DNA from: Flavobacteriaceae bacterium
Lineage (GTDB): Bacteria > Bacteroidota > Bacteroidia > Flavobacteriales > Flavobacteriaceae
Direction: 5' to 3'
DNA: 9,643 nt
Assembly (NCBI GenBank): GCA_029253805.1
Contig: JAQWYU010000265.1
Location: 1 to 9,643 of the forward strand
The notes beneath the pieces were generated by a model. The model was given only the letters and a program-made list of their open reading frames with translations. It made no database searches and was not told the DNA's origin. The position numbers were made by a program, and so were the translations under genes. Shown here in pieces: positions 1 through 7,100 of the stretch (positions are counted from its first letter, which is position 1; each line of letters opens with the position of its first letter).

Positions 1-54
1 ATTAATAATTTAATGATTTAATTAAAAATATTAATATGTTGAAAAATGAATTAG

Positions 55-139
55 CAGAGAGGAAGGGATTCGAACCCTCGATACGTTGCCGTATACACGC
101 TTTCCAAGCGTGCGCCTTAAGCCACTCGGCCACCTCTCT
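55..139 (-). tRNA. tRNA-Ser (anticodon GGA)
   Basis: Read on the minus strand, this is a complete 85-nt class II tRNA. The 7-bp acceptor stem AGAGAGG/CCTCTCT is perfect. The anticodon arm is CACGC-TTGGAAA-GCGTG, which puts GGA at positions 34-36, so it reads UCC and UCU serine codons. A long variable arm (ATACG/CGTAT closing a GCAA loop) and discriminator base G73 are both serine identity features. The T arm is GAGGG-TTCGAAT-CCCTT with one G-U pair. The genomic sequence after G73 is CTA, so the 3' CCA is not encoded and must be added by nucleotidyltransferase. The gene lies 69 bases downstream of the ansA stop codon on the same strand. I see no convincing promoter in that gap, so it may be processed from a longer transcript. 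Confidence 0.97.
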
Positions 140-208
140 AGTTTTAGCAAAAACTGTGAGTCAAATAAAAAGAAAATTGTTTAATTTTTAAAATTTTTAA
201 GATTTAAT

Positions 209-1231
209 TTATGATATTTCTCCGCGAAGGTCAGATTCAAAAACAGTTTTAAACATTTTTCTAGAAATTTTAAGTCCCAGCATGTACATTAGCTTAGTTA
301 AGGCAGACTCTGTTGTCATATCTTTCGCAGAAATAACTCCCAACTCCTCTAGCAACTTACCAGTGTGATACTGATTCATTTGAACCCCCCCACCGGCACA
401 TTGGGTTACATTCACTACGTAAATACCTTTTTCTATGGCTTCCTTTATTGCTTGAAGAAACCAATGATAAGTAAATGCATTTCCACTTCCATAGGTCTCA
501 ATTATAACTGCTTTTAATTTTGGAATTTCTAAAATTGCGCTCAAAACTGTTTGAGAGATTCCAGGGAATAATTTAACCAATGCAACATTGTCGTCTAGCT
601 CCTTATGAACACAAAAAGATGCTTTTGAGTAGTTTTTTAATAATATTTCGTGGTTTATATTTAAATGAACTCCTGAAGTCAATAAAGCTGGGAAGTTTAG
701 TGAAGAAAACGCTTCAAAATAATCTGCGTTTATTTTAGTAGTTCGGTTACCCCTGTATAGCTTATATTCAAAATATAAACCTACTTCATTTATAATTGCT
801 TTGTTATTATTTTGTAATGCCGCAATTTGTATTGCAGTGATTAAATTCTCTTTAGCATCAGTACGTAAATCTCCTATTGGCAGTTGAGATCCAGTGAATA
901 TCACAGGTTTAGATAAATTTTCTAACATAAAACTGAGTGCCGAGGCTGAATAGCTCATAGTGTCACTACCATGCAATACCACAAAGCCATCGTACACCGC
1001 ATATTTTTGCTCTATAATTCTAGCAATTTCTATCCAATGAGATGGGTTTATGTTAGAAGAATCTATTGGAGTTTCAAACGAGATATTATCTATAGAACAG
1101 TCTAATAAGTTTATTTCTGGAATCTTTTCTAATAGATAAGTAAAATCAAATACATGCAAAGAAGCGGTCACAGGATCTTTAATCATCCCAATGGTACCAC
1201 CAGTGTAAATTAATAGAATTTGAGGGTTCAT
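209..1231 (-). CDS. ansA: Type I L-asparaginase (cytoplasmic)
   Basis: This enzyme hydrolyses L-asparagine to aspartate and ammonia. The 340-residue length matches the cytoplasmic type I enzymes (about 338 residues in E. coli AnsA), and there is no signal peptide. The N-terminal motif YTGGTIGM places the presumed nucleophile at Thr13. The second catalytic motif, HGSDTMSY, spans residues 87-94 with Thr91 and Asp90 as the expected triad and substrate-binding residues. FTGSQLPIG (112-120) and TDAKENL, with Lys127, are further family signatures. IIETYGSGNA in the C-terminal half is the usual start of the small domain. The ATG at 1231 directly precedes the first beta strand and lies three bases after the tatD stop, so the two genes are almost certainly co-transcribed. 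All key residues are intact. Asparaginase/glutaminase ambiguity exists in the superfamily, but the length and motifs favour AnsA. Confidence 0.95.
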   Translation of the reverse strand: MNPQILLIYTGGTIGMIKDPVTASLHVFDFTYLLEKIPEINLLDCSIDNISFETPIDSSNINPSHWIEIARIIEQKYAVYDGFVVLHGSDTMSYSASALSFMLENLSKPVIFTGSQLPIGDLRTDAKENLITAIQIAALQNNNKAIINEVGLYFEYKLYRGNRTTKINADYFEAFSSLNFPALLTSGVHLNINHEILLKNYSKASFCVHKELDDNVALVKLFPGISQTVLSAILEIPKLKAVIIETYGSGNAFTYHWFLQAIKEAIEKGIYVVNVTQCAGGGVQMNQYHTGKLLEELGVISAKDMTTESALTKLMYMLGLKISRKMFKTVFESDLRGEIS

Positions 1232-1234
1232 TTA

Positions 1235-2002
1235 TTATCTTTTAAAAATAGACTTTGAGTTTTCAGTCGTAATTGATGCAATTTTTTCTGTTGAGGTCTT
1301 ATAAAGTTCAGAAAGTTTTTCTAAAACATTTAATATGTAACTGCTTTCATTGCGTTTCCCTCTAAAAGGGACGGGTGATAAATAAGGAGAATCAGTCTCT
1401 AAAACAACATGTTCCAGGCTAATCTTATTTAAAAACCGATCTATTCCTCCATTTTTAAAAGTAGTAACTCCTCCAATGCCCAACTTCATATTATAAGATA
1501 TCGCTTTCAGTGCTTGGTCTAAATTTCCCGTAAAACAATGAAAAATTCCGAACAAATCAGAACCTTTCTCTTGTTCTAGCACGTGAAAAACTTCATCAAA
1601 AGCATCTCTGCAATGAATCACAACAGGAAGATCATACTGCTTGGCCAATTGAATTTGTGTTCTAAACACCTCTTGCTGTAGCTTTAGATTACTATTATCC
1701 CAATAGAGGTCTATTCCAATTTCTCCAATTGCAACAAACTTACGAACTTTGAGTTGATCTTCAATGTGGGTTAATTCTTTTAAGTAGTTTTTTTTAACAT
1801 GAGTAGGGTGCAATCCAGTCATTAAAAACATATGATTTGGATAACTAGCTTCTAAAGAATACATAGCATCAGTGTACGTGGAATCAATTGCAGGAATAAA
1901 GAATCGACTGACACCAACTGCTAAGGCACGCTGAATAACTTGATCTCTATCTTCATCAAATTGTTCAGAATAAAGGTGTGTATGTGTATCTGTGATTATC
2001 AT
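1235..2002 (-). CDS. tatD: TatD-family metal-dependent hydrolase / DNase
   Basis: This is a 255-residue TIM-barrel amidohydrolase-superfamily protein of the TatD/YcfH type, normal in length for the family. The metal ligands are all visible: the HxH motif in DTHTHLY (His7, His9), Glu94 in IGEIGIDLYW, His130 in VVIHCRDA, His155 in FHCFTG, and Asp204 in ETDSPYLSP. Characterised relatives are Mg2+-dependent 3'-5' exonucleases or DNases. The in vivo substrate of this copy cannot be read from sequence, and the symbol is used in the family sense. It has no signal peptide, so it is cytoplasmic. The ATG at 2002 gives the standard family N terminus (MIITDTHTH). It is the first gene of a leftward pair with ansA. 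It starts only 48 bases from the divergent protease gene. Confidence 0.95.
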   Translation of the reverse strand: MIITDTHTHLYSEQFDEDRDQVIQRALAVGVSRFFIPAIDSTYTDAMYSLEASYPNHMFLMTGLHPTHVKKNYLKELTHIEDQLKVRKFVAIGEIGIDLYWDNSNLKLQQEVFRTQIQLAKQYDLPVVIHCRDAFDEVFHVLEQEKGSDLFGIFHCFTGNLDQALKAISYNMKLGIGGVTTFKNGGIDRFLNKISLEHVVLETDSPYLSPVPFRGKRNESSYILNVLEKLSELYKTSTEKIASITTENSKSIFKR

Positions 2003-2006
2003 TATA

Positions 2007-2014
2007 CAAAAATA
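2007..2014 (-). promoter_or_regulatory. Candidate -7 promoter element for tatD-ansA
   Basis: On the minus strand the sequence TATTTTTG matches the Bacteroidota -7 consensus TAnnTTTG. It ends only four bases before the tatD ATG. If used, transcription would start at or next to the start codon and give a leaderless or nearly leaderless mRNA. No TTTG or TTG-like -33 element is visible about 17-20 bases upstream. The background is very AT-rich, so this is a motif match only. Confidence 0.3.
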
Positions 2015-2027
2015 AGATTTTGAATAG

Positions 2028-2035
2028 TATATTTG
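2028..2035 (+). promoter_or_regulatory. Candidate -7 promoter element for the protease gene
   Basis: TATATTTG on the plus strand is an exact match to the Bacteroidota -7 consensus TAnnTTTG. It ends 15 bases before the TTG start of the aspartic protease gene at 2051, a distance compatible with a short leader. No clear -33 TTTG is present at the expected spacing, so support is partial. Confidence 0.4.
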
Positions 2036-2050
2036 TAAAAATAATTTACT

Positions 2051-2503
2051 TTGAAAACAACCATAGATGATTTATCTAACTTTTTGAAAAATAAATCATA
2101 CTTTAAGATAAAATTACATGCGATTAATTCAAATCACTTTACGTTAATACTAAAAGTCAATAAAGTTAAAGGAGTTTTTATTTTGGATACTGGCGCCTCT
2201 TCATCGTTCATAGATCTTAAGCTCAAGGATAAGTATAACCTAAAACTAGAAAATTCCAGGATCGAAACTAACGGAGCTGGACCATATAAGTTAATTACAA
2301 TCGTGTCTAAAAATAATTACATAAAAATTGGGGACTGGGCTTGTAGAAGATTACAAATAGCATTAATCGATTTGAGTAACATAAATGATGTATTTGAATC
2401 TATTGGAACCAATCCAGTTGATGGGATAATTGGAGCTGATATTTTAAAAAAAGGAAATGCAATTATCGACTATAAAAAAAAATATTTATACTTAAATTAC
2501 TAA
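2051..2503 (+). CDS. Retropepsin-like aspartic protease (single-domain, cytoplasmic)
   Basis: This 150-residue protein carries the aspartic protease active-site motif DTGAS at residues 46-50, preceded by the hydrophobic strand GVFIL. It also has a second psi-loop-like signature, DGIIGADIL, at 124-132. One catalytic Asp per chain in about 150 residues implies a retropepsin-like enzyme that must dimerise to form an active site. Its substrate is unknown. There is no signal peptide or membrane segment, so I infer a cytoplasmic location. That differs from the many exported bacterial retropepsin-like proteins. The start is a TTG at 2051: an in-frame TAA lies at 2042-2044 and there is no ATG anywhere in the frame. 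The DTG motif lies well inside, so the true start could also be a later non-ATG codon. The gene stands alone, divergent from tatD and convergent with the TonB-family gene. The family assignment is firm, but proteolytic activity is not shown. Confidence 0.85.
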   Translation: MKTTIDDLSNFLKNKSYFKIKLHAINSNHFTLILKVNKVKGVFILDTGASSSFIDLKLKDKYNLKLENSRIETNGAGPYKLITIVSKNNYIKIGDWACRRLQIALIDLSNINDVFESIGTNPVDGIIGADILKKGNAIIDYKKKYLYLNY

Positions 2504-2542
2504 AACAACAAATCCCACAATTTCAGAATTTGTTGTTTTAGT
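2499..2542. terminator. Bidirectional hairpin terminator between convergent genes
   Basis: A perfect 15-bp inverted repeat (arm ACTAAAACAACAAAT at 2499-2513 and its complement at 2528-2542) encloses a 14-base loop. It sits exactly between the protease gene, whose TAA stop at 2501-2503 is inside the left arm, and the convergent TonB-family gene, whose stop is at 2555. The arms carry A/T runs that give U-rich 3' halves in both transcripts, and an A/T-rich stretch follows on either side. I infer a shared intrinsic terminator closing both the protease transcript and the sprA-gcvH-vanZ-tonB transcript. The stem is low in GC, so efficiency is uncertain. Confidence 0.75.
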
Positions 2543-2554
2543 GACAAAGTTTTA

Positions 2555-3271
2555 TTAATCTTGAACCTGAAAGGTAATAGGAAGTGAATAGGGTACAACA
2601 ACTGCTTTTCCGCGCTGACGACCTGGTTTCATTTTAGGAAGCATATTGATAACTCGAGCAGCTTCTTTTTCAAGTCTTGGATGTGGTGCTCTTGAGCGAA
2701 CTCCAACAACATTTCCTCTTTTGTCAATTTTAAAAATAACATTAATCCTTTGTCTACCAGACAAACCTAAATCTCCTGCTAAATCTGTATTAAATTTCCG
2801 CTGAACAAACTTCGCTATTTTAGCTGACATACATTTACGTTTCGCAGAATTTGATCCTTTTTCGCATCCTGGGTATTCTGGCACATTTTCAATTACTGAA
2901 AATGGGACTTCAACATCTTCATAGACTTCTTCGACTACAATATCCTCTACTTCAATTTCTTCTTCTTGATCGGTTTCTGTTGACTCTATTACGGTTTCTT
3001 CAATTTCCTCCTCATCTTCAACAATATCAATAACTTCCGGTGCTGCTGGAGGCGGAGGCGGGGGCGGAGGCGGCTTAACTTGGTCAAGTAAAATCATTTC
3101 TTCATCTAATTCTTCTTCTAAATCTAACTTCCCTATATCAATTAACGATTTATCAAAAGTTTTATAATTAATAGCGGTGTTAGTTAAAAATAGCATTAAC
3201 GCCAATCCAACTGCAAAATAAATTGAACCATTTCTACTAACGTTTGCTTTTGGGTTTTTCTTTGATTCCAT
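2555..3271 (-). CDS. TonB-family energy transducer, flavobacterial type
   Basis: This 238-residue protein has the classic TonB architecture. A short cytoplasmic N terminus is followed by one membrane segment at about residues 16-34. Nine consecutive prolines lie at 67-75, then a strongly acidic, Glu-rich linker (about 83-122), then a C-terminal TonB domain (about 150-238) with FKIDKRGNVVGV and the closing LPKMKPGRQRGKAVVVPYSLPITF region. The segment VPFSVIENVPEYPGC at 122-136 is typical of Bacteroidota TonB-family proteins. Such proteins connect the ExbB/ExbD proton channel to outer-membrane transporters. Cys136 and Cys147 could form a periplasmic disulfide. It is the last gene of the leftward sprA group, 60 bases after the VanZ-like gene, and the hairpin at 2499-2542 closes the transcript. 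Which transporter it serves is unknown. A role with SprA is suggested only by position. Confidence 0.9.
   Translation of the reverse strand: MESKKNPKANVSRNGSIYFAVGLALMLFLTNTAINYKTFDKSLIDIGKLDLEEELDEEMILLDQVKPPPPPPPPPAAPEVIDIVEDEEEIEETVIESTETDQEEEIEVEDIVVEEVYEDVEVPFSVIENVPEYPGCEKGSNSAKRKCMSAKIAKFVQRKFNTDLAGDLGLSGRQRINVIFKIDKRGNVVGVRSRAPHPRLEKEAARVINMLPKMKPGRQRGKAVVVPYSLPITFQVQD
3047..3073 (-). repeat. Proline-codon tract in the TonB-family gene
   Basis: Nine consecutive CCN codons (residues 67-75) form a short imperfect repeat that reads GGAGGCGG on the plus strand. It is by far the most GC-rich stretch in an otherwise AT-rich window. The frame is intact through it. It encodes the stiff proline hinge that starts the periplasmic linker. 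The tract is a plausible site of length variation between strains. Confidence 0.8.
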
Positions 3272-3331
3272 GATCAGTATTTTAAAATAGTGGTATAAAA
3301 TTAATTAAAAAAATTACAAATACACAAAGCA

Positions 3332-3706
3332 TTACGTCTTTTTAATAAGAAGTTTGTTTTTTGTGTAAATTAAGCCAGCCATTGATATTGCCCCCATTAT
3401 GTTTGCAAAAAAATCAAATACATCTTTTGTTCTGCCTATAGAATCTATCCCCTGTATAAGCTCAATAACCGTACCAAACAGAATAGAAAAAAAAAGAGCA
3501 ATAAGCAGACTTCGCTTTAAATCAAATGATTTAAAGGACAAAAACCACATTAGACAGAACATGGCATAAAATAAAAAATGTGCGATTTTATCATTAAAAC
3601 CTGTATTTAATTCTGGAAAATTATTGCCAAGATTAACTAAGCTTAACACAGCAATTACTATTGTATACAATATAGTTGCGCTAAAAATAGTTATTTTTTT
3701 AGGCAC
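3332..3706 (-). CDS. VanZ-like integral membrane protein
   Basis: This is a 124-residue protein with four predicted membrane helices at about residues 6-26, 41-58, 65-82 and 98-116. The charged residues typical of VanZ-like proteins are present: NDKIAHF (Asp39, Lys40, His43), a helix ending in TVIELIQ (Glu82, Gln85), and [16 protein letters not shown] (Arg92, Asp95, Asp98, Asn102). The family is named after a teicoplanin-resistance protein, but most members, including this one, have no established biochemical role. Nothing here points to resistance. The start ATG at 3706 lies inside the 3' end of gcvH with an 8-base overlap, which suggests translational coupling. The TonB-family gene follows 60 bases downstream. 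Length is normal for the short single-domain members. Confidence 0.88.
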   Translation of the reverse strand: MPKKITIFSATILYTIVIAVLSLVNLGNNFPELNTGFNDKIAHFLFYAMFCLMWFLSFKSFDLKRSLLIALFFSILFGTVIELIQGIDSIGRTKDVFDFFANIMGAISMAGLIYTKNKLLIKKT

Positions 3707-4079
3707 CTATTAAAGATTTATAATTATCTGCGTTTAGCAAAGAATCTAGCTCTCTAGAATCAGTCACTCTAATTTTAATCATCCAGCCCTCACCGTAAGG
3801 ATCTTCATTTACTTTCTCAGGTACTTGCTCAAGAGACTCATTAAATTCTATTATTTCGCCTGCAACTGGCATGAATAAGTCTGACACTGTTTTGACTGCT
3901 TCAACAGTTCCAAAAACAGCCTCAGAATCAAGAGTCTCATACAAATTATCTACTTCAACATAAACAATATCTCCTAACTCTCCTTGTGCAAAATCAGTAA
4001 TTCCGACAGTAACTACGTTATCTTCTAGTTTGACCCACTCGTGATCTTTTGTGTATTTTAAGTTTGATGGTATATTCAT
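3699..4079 (-). CDS. gcvH: Glycine cleavage system H protein
   Basis: GcvH is the lipoyl carrier of the glycine cleavage system. It shuttles the aminomethyl group from the P protein to the T protein and is reoxidised by the L protein. The 126-residue length is standard. The lipoylation site is Lys63 in [10 protein letters not shown], followed by the conserved [10 protein letters not shown] (71-80) and [13 protein letters not shown] (91-103). The N-terminal [11 protein letters not shown] (9-18) and [17 protein letters not shown] (26-42) regions are also diagnostic. No gcvP, gcvT or lpd gene is in the window, so this copy is unlinked to its partners here. It lies 21 bases after the sprA stop and overlaps the VanZ-like gene by 8 bases, so it is probably expressed from the sprA transcript. 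No glycine riboswitch is visible in the 21-base gap. Confidence 0.97.
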   Translation of the reverse strand: MNIPSNLKYTKDHEWVKLEDNVVTVGITDFAQGELGDIVYVEVDNLYETLDSEAVFGTVEAVKTVSDLFMPVAGEIIEFNESLEQVPEKVNEDPYGEGWMIKIRVTDSRELDSLLNADNYKSLIGA

Positions 4080-4100
4080 TTTTGTGTCTATAATGTTTAA

Positions 4101-7100
4101 TTAATTTCCAAAATTATATCTCAAAGTAAACCCTGAACGAATCGTTGTTTGAGGAAAAGCTGTTGATATTGCATATTCAGAGAATGCATAATCAAAATAT
4201 AATATTGCTGTTAGGTTCTTACTAAAAGCATAATCTGCTGAGTATCTCATGCTCCATATAGTTTGTCCTGCACTCACTTGATTATTATCAAGATCTAAAT
4301 ATCTAATTATAGTCTTATTATTTCTGATAGATACATCTGCCTTCATGTTTAAATCACTTTTTATAACATTTCTAGGCCCGGCAAGTTTTGACCGTATTTT
4401 TAAACCTTTTATTCTATAGCCTAATCCAAAAATATATTCGTCTCCTTGGATTTCAGTCAATAAATTATTGTCAAAACTCAGAGACAAACTACGATCTTTT
4501 TTAATCTCAGCTGTTAATTTAACTGAGTTTTTCATCTCCATATCTATTTTTACTAGAGGGCTAAATTGCTCAACGAGATTCACATTGCTGTACAAAGTTT
4601 GCGCTTTATAATTACCTGATTGATCTTTAGTCTCTAATTGTTGAGAAGAATAATCTAAATTAGGGTCAGCTGCTACATAATCAAGATTCGTTCTAAATTG
4701 ATTGATCGTGTAAGATGCATTGTATCCGTGAGTCAACGAAAATCTTTTAAAACGTTTTTTAAACCATTTGATTCTCATAATTCCCGTATACTTTAAGGTC
4801 CAATTTGGAATTGGAATATCACGGAATGCATTCAAACTGATATTTCTTGAGTTATCTCCTGAGTAAGCTGCTAAAAACGAAGGCAACAACACAGATTGAC
4901 TGTTTTTCCCGAAACCTTGTGGGTAGCCCTCTGAGTCTAGAGAATAAGGAGTTGAGCCATAAAATTCACGCGCTAAGCGATTAGCTATTACAAGACGGTT
5001 TGATTTAAACCTATCAAATGGTTCAGAACTATTTTCATCACTTTGACTAAAAGCTGTCTTAATTAAAGAAGTTGAAATATTATAATTTCCAAAAGTATTT
5101 TGAATAAGCGAATTATAAACATTACTCAAACCGTCACCACTAGAGTCGGTCGTATTAAAACTTTCAGAATAATTAGTAGCAAAGGTTTTTCCTCCACTCA
5201 AATCAATTTTTAAATCTGTTATTGGCTCCATATTAACTGCATAGTCAATATTTTGATTATGAGTCTCAGTATACTGTTGGTTAAATTGTGAAAAGGTAGT
5301 TAGCCATCCCTTTTCAGCAGCAATTCTTCTGATATCTCTCTGGCTACCAAAAGTATATCCAGCTGTAGGCCTTAGAGTGCCCAAGAATCCAGGCGTTGGA
5401 ATATAGCCCGGTAAAAAGGAGCTATTAATCTCAGAATAATTAAACTGAGCCCTGTCGATAGCTGTCAGTATCCCAATACCAAATTCCTTTAAATTATTTT
5501 TTTTCACCTTCGACTTGCCGTTAAAACCTCTTGATGGACGGCTTGACCTTCTTGGCCTCTTAACTCCAAAATATTGGTATAATTTTCGCATGTCTAAAGA
5601 AGTGTTCAGATTATGCTGACTTGCATTTGATATTGAATTTCCAAGGTCGTAAGACTGTCCGTCTATACTTATATCTCCAAACAAATCAGATCCTTTATTC
5701 CATTGAAAGTCCCCTGTATAAGAATAGTTTGAAGACACAAAACTAAACGTAGGAAATTTATTAATTGGAAGCTCATAATTGACCCCTAGTTGCTGTGTGT
5801 GTTTATTCGGATCTCCAAAATCAAAAAAACGATTCCAAATCCCAAGAGACGGATCTTGATCTCCGTCTAACTGACCATCAATAAAATAATTTCTTACAAT
5901 ATTATTGTTTGAAGCAGTAAAGTTTAGACGTAAATCGTCTGTTAATTCATAGTTGATGGTGTACTGAAAATCAAAAGTATAATTTCTTCTAATAAGTTCG
6001 TTAATTGAAATATTATCACTTCCTAATCCTGCATCTCTAAACTTTTGACTGTTATATTGTCTGATAAAATCTGAGTTAACAGCAAGGGTTGAGGGGAGTA
6101 AATTTAGATTAAAATCTTTTATTAACTTCCAATATTTGTTAGTAAAGATAGAGTCATTATTTTTAAATGGCTCAATTTTTAGTGGTTCAAAACTATAACT
6201 ATAATTAGCACCAACTCTAATATTTTGATCTAGTGAATTTTCAATTTCAAAGTCTCGATGCTTAATTTCGTTATAAGAATAATTCATCGTTAAGTTTTCT
6301 ACGTCGTAAACTCTAGGATTTGCATCACCTGTACGCTGTTTCTTTACTCCAATAAAATTGATACTCTTTCTTTTTGTGTAATCTTCAGACTGAGCCTTGA
6401 TACGCTCTCGGTCATCTGTATTTAAAGCTGTAGTCAATCTGCTGTCAAGTTTTAAATCTTTATATTGTTGATCATATTCTGGAGTTATTAGCACTTCACT
6501 TTGACCATAGTTAAATGGAATTTCTAATCCCCATTTTTTAGGAAATAATTGACCAATATTTGTATTAGTAACAAAATCATACTGTTTTGAATCTTCTCGA
6601 CTTCTTTCATTTGGTCCTTGTTCCAAGCTGCCAAAACCAGTAGTTGTTCGCTTAGCAGTCGCGTTAATATTGATGAAATCTGCAATATTAGAATCCATAC
6701 TCATTATTGCAGCCCATCCTCCTTGGTTGTCCATATCTGCTAGCCGAAGTTCATTAAACCAAACTTCGGCGCATTGTGGGGAACTACCAATATTCTTAAT
6801 ACCTACCATCAATGTACGTATATCTCCAAAATTTGGATTCCCTTTTATAGCAATCCGCTGTTCAATAGGAGCTTCATTTAACGACGAACTTAAATTTAGT
6901 GAAAAAGGAGTGAATTCATTAACAGGATTTTCTTGCAGCTCTCCATCAATGATAGTATAAAAGGTTGGGTCCTCATTGCTTAAGGTTCCAAGACTAATTC
7001 CATTAGATTTAATTTGCTCAAGAAATTTTAAAGGGACATTTATTTCATTATATTCTGGCCAAACTTCATTATCGGAAGCACCTGTAGCGCCTGAAGATTT

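Noticed and set aside
1..54. AT-rich left end downstream of the tRNA, with short palindromes such as ATATTAATAT
   Set aside because: No stable hairpin followed by a U-tract and no reading frame of note. Also no direct repeat that would mark a tRNA-linked integration site within the window.
140..155. Small hairpin (AGTTTT/AAAACT, 4-base loop) between ansA and the tRNA
   Set aside because: Only six A/T-rich pairs and directly abutting the tRNA 5' end with no following U-tract. Too weak to call a terminator for ansA.
2851..3033. Plus-strand open frame of 60 codons, Leu-rich
   Set aside because: It lies antisense inside the TonB-family gene. Its leucine-rich composition is simply the complement of the Glu-rich linker codons. 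No family resemblance or start context.
3278..3289. 12-base palindrome TATTTTAAAATA just upstream of the TonB-family start codon
   Set aside because: A loopless A/T palindrome is expected by chance in this AT-rich spacer. I see no matching second site or promoter to make it an operator.
3272..3331. Possible internal promoter in the 60-base gap before the TonB-family gene (TGTATTTG on the minus strand)
   Set aside because: It departs from TAnnTTTG at the conserved second base and has no -33 partner at proper spacing, so it is not supported.
4080..4100. Possible glycine riboswitch or promoter upstream of gcvH
   Set aside because: The sprA-gcvH gap is only 21 bases, far too short for a glycine riboswitch, and it lacks a TAnnTTTG element.
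6670..6960. Plus-strand open frame of 96 codons
   Set aside because: Antisense to the middle of sprA, with no recognisable domain. The sprA frame is clearly coding across the same bases.
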